Below are positions 16,813-25,641 of a stretch of 38,530 nucleotides of DNA, one piece after another. Source of the stretch: Legionellales bacterium (GTDB taxonomy: Bacteria; Pseudomonadota; Gammaproteobacteria; UBA1113). Each line of letters begins with the position of its first letter. The first letter of the stretch is position 1. Below the pieces are notes generated by a model. The model had not been told where the DNA came from. It saw nothing but the letters and a program-made list of their open reading frames with translations, and ran no database searches. The stretch lies in assembly GCA_002707205.1 (NCBI GenBank), contig PAMH01000007.1, positions 13,220-51,749 on the forward strand, in the 5' to 3' direction. The position numbers were made by a program, and so were the translations under genes.

Positions 16813-17358
16813 TTATCGAACAGAAAGTATCTTCCATTCTCCTGGCTGTAAATGACCGAGTTGCCATTCTCCGATTTGCATACGAATTAATCGTAGCGTT
16901 GGATGGCCAACATGCGCTGTCATGCGTCGAACTTGACGATTTCTACCTTCTGTTAATGTGATAGATAACCAGCTTGTAGGAATATTAGCTCTAAATCGTA
17001 CAGGTGGATTTCTCGGCCAAAGATTCAAAGGGGGGGCAAGATACTGTACTTTGGCAGGTCTGGTCCAGCCATCATTTAATTTAACACCATTTTTTAGGCT
17101 TTTTAGTGCAGATTCACAAGGAATGCCTTCAACTTGCACCCAATATGTTTTCGCTTTATCAAACTTAGGGTGACTAATTTTATGTTGTAAAATACCGTTA
17201 TCGGTTAAAATGAGTAATCCTTCACTTTGATAGTCAAGCCTACCGGCAGGATAAATATCAGGTAATTTTATATAGTCAGCAAGTGTTTCACGCTGACTTT
17301 GATCAGTAAATTGACAAAGAACTTCATAGGGTTTATTAAATAAAATAATTTTTGGCAT
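16813..17358 (-). CDS. rluE: 23S rRNA pseudouridine synthase, RluE type
   Basis: This 181-residue enzyme belongs to the RsuA/RluB/E/F family and isomerises a uridine in 23S rRNA (U2457 in E. coli). It begins directly with [13 protein letters not shown], lacks the N-terminal S4 domain of RluB/RluF/RsuA, and carries the catalytic Asp42 in [11 protein letters not shown]. It also has the later family motifs [10 protein letters not shown] and [11 protein letters not shown]. Lack of the S4 domain and the short length point to RluE. It is divergent from icd, sharing a 110-bp promoter region. No clear ribosome site is seen before the ATG. Confidence 0.93.
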   Translation of the reverse strand: MPKIILFNKPYEVLCQFTDQSQRETLADYIKLPDIYPAGRLDYQSEGLLILTDNGILQHKISHPKFDKAKTYWVQVEGIPCESALKSLKNGVKLNDGWTRPAKVQYLAPPLNLWPRNPPVRFRANIPTSWLSITLTEGRNRQVRRMTAHVGHPTLRLIRMQIGEWQLGHLQPGEWKILSVR

Positions 17359-17468
17359 ATCGATTTTTTGTTAGTTATGCTATTCTCATGGCTCAAAAAA
17401 CATGTCCAATAGCCATTGAATCTGTTTTCTCGAGGTTTAACAGAACCCTAAATTATGGAGTAAATTAC

Positions 17469-18728
17469 ATGACATATCAACATATTAAAGTGCCATCAAG
17501 TGGTGAAAAAATTACTGTCAATAAAGATTTCTCATTAAATGTGCCTGAAAATCCAATAATCCCATTTATTGAGGGTGATGGTATCGGCGCTGATATCACG
17601 CCAGTAATGAAAAAAGTAATTAATAGTGCAGTTGAAAAAGCTTATGCAGGTAAACGTAAAATTGAATGGATGGAAATTTTTACGGGTGAAAAATCGCTAG
17701 AAGTTTATGGTGAAGATGTCTGGTTACCAGAAGAAACATTAGAGGCGATTAAAGATTTTGCAGTTGCAATTAAAGGTCCTTTGACCACGCCTGTGGGCGG
17801 CGGCATACGTTCATTAAATGTGGCTTTACGACAAAAATTAGATTTATATGTGTGCTTACGACCTGTTCGTTATTTTTCGGGTACACCGAGTCCTTTAAAA
17901 CATCCAGAAAAAACCAATATGGTTATATTTCGTGAAAACGCAGAAGATATTTATGCGGGTATTGAATGGGCAGCAGATACTGCTGAAGCAAACAAAGTCA
18001 TTGAATTTTTTCAAAATGAAATGGGTGTACATAAAATTCGTTTTCCTGAACATTGTGGCATCGGTATTAAACCCATTTCGAAAGAAGGAACATCTCGCTT
18101 AGTTCGTCGTGCAATCCAATATACAATTGATAATGATCGCAGTTCACTAACTTTAGTTCATAAAGGTAATATCATGAAATTTACCGAAGGTGCTTTCAAA
18201 GATTGGGGCTATGAACTAGTACGTGAAGAATTTGGTGCTGAACCACTTGATGGCGGCCCATGGCACAAAATGAAAAATCCTAAAACAGGTAAAGAAATTA
18301 TCATTAAAGATGTTATTGCTGATGCATTTTTACAACAAATTTTACTACGTCCAGATGAATATGATGTTATTGCTACGATGAATTTAAATGGCGATTATAT
18401 TTCTGATGCATTGGCAGCACAAGTTGGTGGTATTGGTATTGCTCCTGGTGCGAATATTGGTGATGGTATTGCTTTATTTGAAGCAACTCATGGTACAGCG
18501 CCAAAATATGCAGGGCAAGATAAAGTCAATCCAGGCTCTTTAATTTTATCTGCTGAAATGATGTTAAGACATTTGGGTTGGACAGAAGCAGCTGATTTGG
18601 TTATTAAAGGTATGGAAGGCGCGATAGATGCGCAAACAGTCACTTACGATTTTGAGCGGTTAATGGATAATGCTAAATTATTATCTTGTTCTGAATTTGG
18701 TGATGCTATGATTCAACATATGGGATAA
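17469..18728 (+). CDS. icd: NADP-dependent isocitrate dehydrogenase
   Basis: This TCA-cycle enzyme converts isocitrate to 2-oxoglutarate and NADPH. Isocitrate-binding [12 protein letters not shown] carries the regulatory serine (Ser115 here, equivalent to E. coli Ser113). The cofactor determinants Lys-Tyr (APKY), Val in DKVNP, and Tyr/Arg in TYDFERLM match the NADP type. Length is 419 residues. The start at 17469 ([12 protein letters not shown]) lies eight bases after GGAG. An in-frame ATG at 17352 would add 39 unrelated residues and overlap rluE. A clear intrinsic terminator follows. It lies upstream of clpA, as in Coxiella and Legionella relatives. Confidence 0.97.
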   Translation: MTYQHIKVPSSGEKITVNKDFSLNVPENPIIPFIEGDGIGADITPVMKKVINSAVEKAYAGKRKIEWMEIFTGEKSLEVYGEDVWLPEETLEAIKDFAVAIKGPLTTPVGGGIRSLNVALRQKLDLYVCLRPVRYFSGTPSPLKHPEKTNMVIFRENAEDIYAGIEWAADTAEANKVIEFFQNEMGVHKIRFPEHCGIGIKPISKEGTSRLVRRAIQYTIDNDRSSLTLVHKGNIMKFTEGAFKDWGYELVREEFGAEPLDGGPWHKMKNPKTGKEIIIKDVIADAFLQQILLRPDEYDVIATMNLNGDYISDALAAQVGGIGIAPGANIGDGIALFEATHGTAPKYAGQDKVNPGSLILSAEMMLRHLGWTEAADLVIKGMEGAIDAQTVTYDFERLMDNAKLLSCSEFGDAMIQHMG

Positions 18729-18748
18729 AAAATTTATTCAGTATATCT

Positions 18749-18777
18749 TCCCCACGTCATTGCGTGGGGAGATTTTT
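18749..18777 (+). terminator. Intrinsic terminator of icd
   Basis: An 8-bp perfect GC-rich stem (TCCCCACG, 18749-18756, with 18763-18770), a 6-nt loop and a following T-rich tract (TTTTTG) lie 20 bp after the icd stop codon. This is the clearest intrinsic terminator in the window. Confidence 0.88.
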
Positions 18778-19305
18778 GTTTATTGTTTCCACATAATTAC
18801 TTATATGTTTCTTTTAAACGTATCTGTATCAAAAGCATTTCAGTTCGATATTTTTAACTTCATTTTTTCTTGCTTGAATAGCTTTTAGTCAATAATGCTT
18901 GAGCGTTTTTTATCTATAAACAGCTAGCCATAAAAGATATCTCATTAACACTCTGCATATCAATCTTATTTTAAGAAATGCTATTATTTTGCAAGCGTTG
19001 ACAGAAAAACGCATAAAGAGTTCAATAATTTTTTAAAGAAAATTTGGGCGCTTAGTGATTAATTTTTTGTAAACTTATGCTCAAAAAATTGTTAGTTTTG
19101 TTCAAGATAGGAGCGAAGTGATTCAAAAAAATTCCAATCGTAAAATTTATTAAAAACAAGCTAGGCAGAGTGCATGAATATAAGCTAATGTTATGGTAAG
19201 AAGATAAATATTATTACATGATGAAAACCAATGATATTTTTACATATATTCTATCGTATATAAAAGATTAAATAACAGCGATGATTTTAGAGGAGTGATA
19301 GTCAC
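18778..19305. other. 528-bp non-coding gap between icd and clpA
   Basis: The stretch is very AT-rich and has no open frame of useful length on either strand. In related bacteria clpS normally sits here, but no ClpS-like motif is seen. A perfect -35 hexamer TTGACA occurs at 18998-19003 with a mediocre TTCAAT 17 bp downstream, so a long leader or small RNA is possible. The clpA ribosome site is at about 19291-19295. Otherwise I see nothing. Confidence 0.6.
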
Positions 19306-21606
19306 ATGTTAAGCAAAGAGCTGGAGTTTACATTAAACATGGCTTTTAATGACGCGCGGGATAAGCGTCATGAGTTTATGACCGTTGAGCATTTGTTATT
19401 GGCATTATTAGATAATACATCGGCGGTAGGGGTTTTGCGTGCATGTGGTAGTAACATTGAAAAGCTTAGAACGAATCTTAATTATTATATTGACGATACA
19501 ACACCCAGAATTCCCGATAGCTGTTCAGATAGAGAAACGCAACCAACACTAGGTTTTAAGCGTGTCTTACAACGCGCAGTTTTCCACGTACAATCAGCTG
19601 GGCAATCACATGTTGAAGTAACAGGCGCCAATGTGCTTGCTGCAATATTTAGCGAGCAAGATAGTGAAGCCGTGGTATTTTTAAAACAAGAAAATGTTAA
19701 CAGATTAGATGTTATAAATTACATATCGCATGGTATTAGCAAAGTTCAGGAAAATCAATCAGAGAATGATATTGATGCGAGTGAGCAAGAGAGTAGTATT
19801 GAAACTGATTCTGATGGTATGTTCACTCATGCGCCATCAGCTGTAGAAGCGTATACAGTTAATCTTAATGCTAAAGCGATGGATGGTATTTTAGATCCGC
19901 TGATTGGACGCGAGTCTGAGGTTGAACGTGTAATACAAGTGCTTTGCCGCCGCAGAAAAAATAATCCTTTATTAGTTGGCGAAGCGGGTGTAGGTAAAAC
20001 TGCAATTGCGGAAGGTTTAGCAAAACTAATTGTTGAAGCTAAAGTTCCTAAATTAATTGCCAATTATCATGTATATGCATTAGATATGGGAAATTTATTA
20101 GCGGGTACGAAATATCGAGGTGATTTTGAGAAACGCTTTAAAGCTTTACTTAATGAAATTAAGCAAGAGTCTGGTGCCATTTTATTCATTGATGAAATTC
20201 ACACTATTATTGGTGCAGGTGCTGCTTCAGGTGGAGTCATGGATGCAGCCAACTTAATCAAGCCATTGCTAACTAATGGTGAAATTATGTGTATTGGCGC
20301 AACAACTTTTCAAGAGTATCGGGGTATTTTTGAAAAAGATAGAGCGCTAGCAAGGCGCTTTCAAAAAGTGGATGTTGAAGAACCAACGGTTGAAGATACT
20401 TATAAAATTCTCAAAGGATTAAAAGGCGCATTAGAAAAACATCATGGTATTAAATATTCATTGCGTGCGTTAAAAGCAGCAGCTGAATTATCTTCTCGAT
20501 TTATTAATGATCGTTTTCTCCCTGATAAAGCCATTGATATTATTGATGAAGCTGGCGCGTATCAAGCTTTACAGCCTGAAATGAAACGCAAAAAATTGAT
20601 TAATACTAATGATATTGAATTAATTGTATCTAAAGCAGCCAGAATTCCAGCTAAAACAGTCTCAACCGATGAAAAAGAAACATTAAGACACTTAGTGCGT
20701 GATTTAAAAATGATGGTGTTTGGCCAAGACGATGCAATCGAAGCTTTAGGTTCAGCGATTAAATTATCACGTGCAGGATTACGTGAGCCTGAAAAACCTG
20801 TTGGTTCATTTTTATTTGCAGGACCTACCGGTGTCGGTAAAACTGAAGTTACAAAGCAATTGGCACTGATTCTTGGTGTGGAGTTGCTACGCTTTGATAT
20901 GTCTGAATATATGGAAAAACACACTGTATCCCGTTTAATTGGTGCGCCTCCTGGTTATGTTGGGCATGAACAGGGCGGTTTATTGACTGATGCTGTGACT
21001 AAACATCCGCATGCAGTTTTATTATTAGATGAAATTGAAAAAGCCCATCCAGATGTCTACAACTTATTATTGCAAGTGATGGACCATGGCACGTTAACGG
21101 ATACGAATGGGCGTAAAGCTGATTTTAGACATGTTATTCTTGTGATGACAACTAATGCAGGTGCTTCTTCTTTAGATAAAGTGTCAATTGGGTTTGCTCA
21201 ACAGAGTCATAAAACTGATGCAATGAAAGATATTAATCGATTATTTTCACCAGAGTTTCGTAATCGCCTAGATGCAACTATTCAGTTTGATCCGTTAGAT
21301 ATGGCTACCATTCAAAATGTGGTTGATAAATTCTTGATGGAATTAGAAGAACAGTTATCTGCCCGTAAGGTAACGTTACGTGTTGATAAAACTGCACGTG
21401 AATGGTTAGCTATTAATGGTTACGATGATAAAATGGGCGCAAGGCCAATGGCGAGATTAATTCAAGAGAAAATTAAAAAACCATTGGCTGAGGAATTACT
21501 CTTTGGACAATTAGCAGATGGTGGGGAGTTAACTATCAAACTTAAAAACGATGAGTTAAAATTTGATTATGAAAGTACACAGCATCATCCGCATAAGACC
21601 GAATAG
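19306..21606 (+). CDS. clpA: ClpA, ATPase unit of the ClpAP protease
   Basis: ClpA unfolds substrates and feeds them into ClpP. The Clp N-domain (about residues 1-145) is followed by an acidic linker, then the first AAA+ module (Walker A GEAGVGKT 225-232, Walker B ILFIDE 292-297) and the second (Walker A GPTGVGKT 506-513, Walker B VLLLDEIEKAHPD). The ClpP-docking tripeptide is IGF (628-630). The middle domain of ClpB is absent, and length (766) is standard for ClpA. The start follows GAGGAG ten bases upstream. The adaptor clpS, usually just upstream, is missing here, although the ClpA N-domain that would bind it is complete. Confidence 0.96.
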   Translation: MLSKELEFTLNMAFNDARDKRHEFMTVEHLLLALLDNTSAVGVLRACGSNIEKLRTNLNYYIDDTTPRIPDSCSDRETQPTLGFKRVLQRAVFHVQSAGQSHVEVTGANVLAAIFSEQDSEAVVFLKQENVNRLDVINYISHGISKVQENQSENDIDASEQESSIETDSDGMFTHAPSAVEAYTVNLNAKAMDGILDPLIGRESEVERVIQVLCRRRKNNPLLVGEAGVGKTAIAEGLAKLIVEAKVPKLIANYHVYALDMGNLLAGTKYRGDFEKRFKALLNEIKQESGAILFIDEIHTIIGAGAASGGVMDAANLIKPLLTNGEIMCIGATTFQEYRGIFEKDRALARRFQKVDVEEPTVEDTYKILKGLKGALEKHHGIKYSLRALKAAAELSSRFINDRFLPDKAIDIIDEAGAYQALQPEMKRKKLINTNDIELIVSKAARIPAKTVSTDEKETLRHLVRDLKMMVFGQDDAIEALGSAIKLSRAGLREPEKPVGSFLFAGPTGVGKTEVTKQLALILGVELLRFDMSEYMEKHTVSRLIGAPPGYVGHEQGGLLTDAVTKHPHAVLLLDEIEKAHPDVYNLLLQVMDHGTLTDTNGRKADFRHVILVMTTNAGASSLDKVSIGFAQQSHKTDAMKDINRLFSPEFRNRLDATIQFDPLDMATIQNVVDKFLMELEEQLSARKVTLRVDKTAREWLAINGYDDKMGARPMARLIQEKIKKPLAEELLFGQLADGGELTIKLKNDELKFDYESTQHHPHKTE

Positions 21607-21622
21607 ATGAATTTACTTAATT

Positions 21623-22270
21623 TTAGCATGTTATACGTTGTGAACATTGCTGTTTGGGAGGTGCTTCGAAAGTTAATTCATTTTTTACTTTTTGAACCTT
21701 ATTTAAAGGACTCTCATTTAAGTAGGTTAATGCAATAAATGCCTCTGTAAAGTTTTTTAAATGAAAGTTTATTGCTTTTGCTGTTTTTACTTGGAAAAAC
21801 AAAACGGGAGTTTTAGCTATTTTATTTTTCATTATTTTGAAAAAACTAGAGTAGCTCTTCGCTATTGCTTCAAATAACTCGAATAGCTTTGAGGCGTTCT
21901 TACGAACAAGGCTATGGTTTTTCTTCAATTGCGCTTTTGTTTTATTATCTAACTGAGAAATATATTGCCGTATATTTGATAAATTTGATTTTTCTTTTAA
22001 TTCATCTATATCATGAAAATATGATTTTAGCTCTACAAATGCTTTGTAACTATTAGAAAATATGAAGGTGCCTTTTTGCTTATTTATACTTACTGTCTTA
22101 TCATACACTGACTGATTTTTTCCCAAAACTAAATTATTATAGACGGTATTTTGAGGGAAGTAGTACTCTAAATACTGAGGCTCTTTATCGATAAAATGAT
22201 AGATTTCGTTTAAAAAATTCTCTAAATTTGCTTGTAATTTTTGCTGTAAATCAGCTTGTTCAATTGTCAT
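21623..22270 (-). CDS. Unrecognised helical protein, possible lineage-specific or effector
   Basis: I recognise no family in this 215-residue protein. It is mostly helical and Lys/Asn/Phe-rich, without a signal peptide or membrane helix. Amphipathic stretches run through about residues 1-25 and 85-135. The start is placed at 22270 (MTIEQADLQQKLQ), where AAGG lies eight bases upstream; an ATG at 22309 would add 13 residues. It is convergent with clpA, with only 16 bp between the stops, and lies downstream of mutM on the same strand. The higher AT content and lack of recognisable homology set it apart from its housekeeping neighbours. A secreted effector role is possible but unsupported. Confidence 0.65.
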   Translation of the reverse strand: MTIEQADLQQKLQANLENFLNEIYHFIDKEPQYLEYYFPQNTVYNNLVLGKNQSVYDKTVSINKQKGTFIFSNSYKAFVELKSYFHDIDELKEKSNLSNIRQYISQLDNKTKAQLKKNHSLVRKNASKLFELFEAIAKSYSSFFKIMKNKIAKTPVLFFQVKTAKAINFHLKNFTEAFIALTYLNESPLNKVQKVKNELTFEAPPKQQCSQRITC

Positions 22271-22362
22271 GACGAATACCTTTTTATAATTTTTCTTATA
22301 GTTTATCAATTTAGGTATGAGCTAAATCAGTAGCACAAGTCTAATATAGTCCTGTATTAAAT

Positions 22363-23199
22363 TCAAGCAGGGGTTTGATTAATATTTAAATGTTGACAAA
22401 CTGAACAAAACACAGTGCTTCTGCTATTAATGCGCGTTTCGTGAAGTAAATTGCCGCAGTGATGACAAGGTTTATTCGCACGTCCATACACATTAAGTGT
22501 TTGTTGAAAATATCCAGGTTTGCCTTGGGCATTAATGAAATCTTTTAGTGTCGTTCCGCCATGACGTATAGCTGTGCGCAAAATTTGTTTAATTTGCTGA
22601 ACCAGTAATAAACATTCACTGTGCGATAGGCTATTTGCAGGGCGTAAAGGATGTATGCCGCTTAAAAATAAAGCTTCATTTGCATAAATATTGCCAACGC
22701 CCACTAACCACTGGCTGTTCATAATGCATTGTTTTATATTGATTTTTTTATTTTGTAAGCGCTTGTATAGATAATTAGCGTGAAAATCAGCAGACAAGGG
22801 CTCTACCCCTAGTTTGGTAATTAATTTATGATTTAATGGTTCTGGCGTGACAATAAAACAACCAAATCGTCGTGGATCATTAAATGTAATAGTTTGTTGA
22901 TTGTCTAAGACGAGTTGAATATGATCATGTTTTTTTATATGCTCGTCATGTTGTGTCATACGTAAACTACCTGACATACCTAAGTGTATGATAAAATGTA
23001 AATAATCACAGAAAAACAGTAAGTATTTACCACGACGTTGCACTGAATGAATTATTTGGCCTGCAAGTTGTTTGGTGCGTGTTAAGTCGACAGGCCAGCG
23101 TAGGCGCGGATTATGTACAATAACTTGTTGAATAAGCGTGTTTTTTGCATAAGCGGCGATTCCACGCTTTGTGGTTTCAACTTCAGGCAGTTCTGGCAT
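22363..23199 (-). CDS. mutM: Formamidopyrimidine-DNA glycosylase MutM (Fpg)
   Basis: The enzyme removes 8-oxoguanine and formamidopyrimidines and nicks the DNA backbone (base excision repair). The invariant N-terminus MPELPEVETT gives the catalytic Pro2 and Glu3, which fixes the start at 23199; the longer frame to 23265 is excluded because Pro2 must be exposed. The beta-hairpin Lys58 is in RRGKY, the helix-two-turn-helix contains NIYANEALF, and the C-terminal zinc finger is C-x2-C then C-x2-C (CHHC and CSVC). Length (278) is normal. The gene is divergent from the desaturase, sharing a 136-bp region with two dyads. Confidence 0.96.
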   Translation of the reverse strand: MPELPEVETTKRGIAAYAKNTLIQQVIVHNPRLRWPVDLTRTKQLAGQIIHSVQRRGKYLLFFCDYLHFIIHLGMSGSLRMTQHDEHIKKHDHIQLVLDNQQTITFNDPRRFGCFIVTPEPLNHKLITKLGVEPLSADFHANYLYKRLQNKKINIKQCIMNSQWLVGVGNIYANEALFLSGIHPLRPANSLSHSECLLLVQQIKQILRTAIRHGGTTLKDFINAQGKPGYFQQTLNVYGRANKPCHHCGNLLHETRINSRSTVFCSVCQHLNINQTPA

Positions 23200-23254
23200 A
23201 GTGTTTAGCGGATCCTTTTGTTTAAATAATATTGCACAAGCGCCATGATTTGGT

Positions 23255-23260
23255 ATTATA
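23255..23260 (-). promoter_or_regulatory. Probable -10 element of mutM
   Basis: A perfect TATAAT on the minus strand lies 56 bp upstream of the mutM start. The -35 region (about 23278-23284) is poor and falls inside the dyad at 23271-23293, which might therefore affect mutM transcription. Confidence 0.4.
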
Positions 23261-23270
23261 TACACAACTA

Positions 23271-23293
23271 TTTTAGATTAACAGAATCTAAAA
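23271..23293. promoter_or_regulatory. 9-bp perfect inverted repeat between mutM and the desaturase
   Basis: TTTTAGATT and AATCTAAAA flank a 5-bp spacer in the divergent promoter region. The arm length and half-turn spacing suit a dimeric regulator. It does not match the FabR or DesT operators I know. It could also form an RNA hairpin, but it has no poly-U tract. Confidence 0.45.
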
Positions 23294-23300
23294 TGTAATC

Positions 23301-23314
23301 GCATAAATTTATGC
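23301..23314. promoter_or_regulatory. 14-bp perfect palindrome upstream of the desaturase
   Basis: GCATAAATTTATGC is fully self-complementary with no spacer and lies 7 bp after the 23271-23293 dyad, 21 bp before the desaturase start. It is either a second operator or part of the mRNA leader. Confidence 0.4.
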
Positions 23315-23335
23315 AGTGAATAAGGTGGTAACCGT

Positions 23336-24517
23336 ATGATTTTTGGTTTTTTTGATTTGCCATGGTGGGGCTATATCGTTGTAATATTGGCGTTGACGCA
23401 TATAACAGTTGCTGCTGTAACCCTTTATTTGCATCGCTGCCAAGCACATCGCTCTATGGATCTTCATCCGGTGATTGCACATTTTTTTCGTTTTTGGTTG
23501 TGGTTAACAACAGGGATGGTCACTAAAGACTGGGTTTCTATTCATCGTAAACATCATGCTAAATGTGAAACTGAGGATGATCCACACAGTCCACAAATTC
23601 TTGGCATAAAAAAAGTATTTTTTGAAGGTGCTGAATTATATCGTGAAGCACGTAAAGATCATGACTCTATAGAGCGCTATGGGCATGGCTGTCCTAATGA
23701 TTGGCTTGAGCGCAACATTTATTCTAAACACAGTGCCAAGGGTGTGGCGTTGTTACTTATTATTGATTTACTTTGTTTTGGCGTATTAGGGTTAACGGTT
23801 TGGGCAATTCAAATGGTTTGGATTCCAATTTTAGCTGCGGGTGTTATTAACGGTATTGGTCACTATTGGGGATATCGTAATTTTGAATGCCCTGATGCTG
23901 CTCGTAATGTATCGCCGATTGCTATTTTAGCGTGTGGCGAAGAATTGCATAATAATCATCATGCGTATGGCTCTTCTGCTAAATTTTCAGTTAAATGGTG
24001 GGAGTTTGATTTAGGTTGGATGTATATAAAGATTCTTTCTGCCTTTAAGCTAGCAAAAGTAAGAAAAACCATTCCTGAATTACATGCTGCGCCGGAGAAA
24101 AACTCTATTGATGTTGAAACATTAAAAGTTTTTATTAATAATAAATTACAAGTAATGTCAAATTACAGCAAAGAAGTGATTTTGCCTGTTTTATATGAAG
24201 AGCGTAATAAAGTTAATCAATCAAGTCGAAAATTATTTGATAAAGCTAAAACATTATTGATTCGTGAAGACTCAATTATGAGTGTTGAAGCTAAATTAAA
24301 GTTACGTTCATTTTTAGCCGAAAATAGTAATGTAAAACTTGTTTATGAATTTAAAAACCAATTACTTTCTATATGGACAAAAACAACAGCAAGCCAGAAA
24401 GAATTAATTGAAGCATTACATGATTGGTGTAAACGAGCTGAGGCAACTGGTGTCGATTCTTTAAAACAGTTTGCTTGCAGTTTAAAAAGTTACACACTTA
24501 CGCTAAGCCGAACCTAA
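23336..24517 (+). CDS. Acyl desaturase (delta-9 type, DesA-like)
   Basis: This membrane-bound di-iron enzyme introduces a double bond in fatty acyl chains. All three histidine boxes are present: H-R-C-Q-A-H at 33-38, H-R-K-H-H at 70-74 and H-N-N-H-H at 205-209. Hydrophobic segments lie at about 9-32, 47-62 and 138-172. The catalytic part covers about residues 1-245. A helical C-terminal tail (about 255-393) contains VILPVLYEER and HDWCKRAEATG, as found in Pseudomonas DesA-type desaturases. The start follows AAGGTGG. prfB begins 3 nt after the stop, so the two may be cotranscribed. Likely role: oxygen-dependent adjustment of membrane fluidity. Confidence 0.92.
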   Translation: MIFGFFDLPWWGYIVVILALTHITVAAVTLYLHRCQAHRSMDLHPVIAHFFRFWLWLTTGMVTKDWVSIHRKHHAKCETEDDPHSPQILGIKKVFFEGAELYREARKDHDSIERYGHGCPNDWLERNIYSKHSAKGVALLLIIDLLCFGVLGLTVWAIQMVWIPILAAGVINGIGHYWGYRNFECPDAARNVSPIAILACGEELHNNHHAYGSSAKFSVKWWEFDLGWMYIKILSAFKLAKVRKTIPELHAAPEKNSIDVETLKVFINNKLQVMSNYSKEVILPVLYEERNKVNQSSRKLFDKAKTLLIREDSIMSVEAKLKLRSFLAENSNVKLVYEFKNQLLSIWTKTTASQKELIEALHDWCKRAEATGVDSLKQFACSLKSYTLTLSRT

Positions 24518-24520
24518 AAA

Positions 24521-25634
24521 ATGTTAGAAATAAATCCTACTATTCATCAACTTAAAGACCTTCAGGCGCGCGTGAAAGCGCTCCGGGGGTATCTTTGACT
24601 ACGATATTAAAAAAGAACGATTACAAGAAGTTGATAAAGAATTAGAACAGCCTGATATATGGGATAATCCAGAAGCGGCACAAAAACTTGGTAAAGAACG
24701 TGTTTTATTAGTTAATGTTGTTAATAATTTAGATATCTTAACTCATCAAATTAATGATGCACTTGAGCTAATTGAACTTGCAAATGATGAACGAGATATT
24801 GATACTATCGAGTCTATAGTTAGCGACATCGTAAATTATGAACAGGCTGTTGCTCAATTAGAATTTCAGCGAATGTTTGCAGATCCTATGGATGCTTGTG
24901 ATGCTTACCTTGATATACAATCTGGATCTGGCGGTACCGAGGCACAAGACTGGGCTGAAATGTTATTACGCATGTATTTGCGTTGGGGTGAAAGCAAAAA
25001 TTTTTCGCCCGAATTGATTGAATGTTCAGCTGGTGATGTTGCTGGTATTCGTTGTGCAACCATCAAATTTACAGGTGCATACGTCTTTGGTTGGTTAAAA
25101 ACTGAAACAGGTGTACATCGTCTTGTACGAAAATCTCCATTTGACTCAGGTAATCGTCGACATACATCGTTTGCTTCTGTTTTTGTTTATCCTGAAATAG
25201 ATGACAGTATTGAAATTGAAATTAATCCAGCAGATCTTAAAATTGATACTTATCGCGCAAGTGGTGCGGGTGGTCAGCATGTCAATCGTACCGATTCTGC
25301 TGTACGAATAACTCACGTACCAACAGGCACAGTTGTGCAATGTCAAAATGACCGTTCACAACATAAAAATAAAGCACAAGCAATGAATCAATTACGCGCA
25401 AAACTTTATGAACTAGAACAATCTAAACGAAATCAAGAGAAACAGGCGCTTGAAGCCTCAAAATCGGATATTGGTTGGGGCAGTCAGATTCGTTCATATG
25501 TTTTAGATCAATCACGTATCAAAGATTTACGTACGGGTGTTGAAGTAAGTCATACGCAATCTGTGTTAGATGGTGATATTGATAAATTTTTAGAGGCTAG
25601 CCTAAAAATAGGCCTTAGTGATATTGAGGAATAG
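24521..25634 (+). CDS. prfB: Peptide chain release factor 2, with programmed +1 frameshift
   Basis: RF2 terminates translation at UGA and UAA. The gene is split over two frames: 25 codons from ATG 24521 end in an in-frame TGA at 24596-24598, and the rest reads from 24597. The slippery site CTT-TGA-C and the upstream purine block (CGG GGG TAT, where E. coli has AGG GGG TAT) match the classical autoregulatory frameshift, so this is not a pseudogene. The stop-recognition tripeptide SPF (205-207) and the catalytic GGQ (250-252) fall exactly at the E. coli positions. The full product has 370 residues. lysS follows 7 bp later, the usual arrangement. Confidence 0.97.
24581..24599 (+). promoter_or_regulatory. 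prfB programmed frameshift signal
   Basis: The site comprises a G-rich Shine-Dalgarno-like block (CCGGGGG, 24583-24589), then TAT, the slippery CTT and in-frame stop TGA followed by C. Low RF2 levels favour a +1 slip from CUU to UUU, and the downstream frame then makes full-length RF2. This is established for the E. coli gene; here it is read from the preserved sequence. Confidence 0.93.
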
Positions 25635-25641
25635 TGAACCT

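Noticed and set aside
19216-19270. Possible clpS remnant just before clpA
   Set aside because: A 16-codon frame contains a short NDIFTYI stretch faintly like the ClpS NDDYTPMEF segment, but it is too short and no other ClpS motif follows.
24521-25634. prfB as a frameshifted pseudogene
   Set aside because: The break has the exact conserved programmed frameshift signal, and SPF and GGQ are intact at the expected positions.
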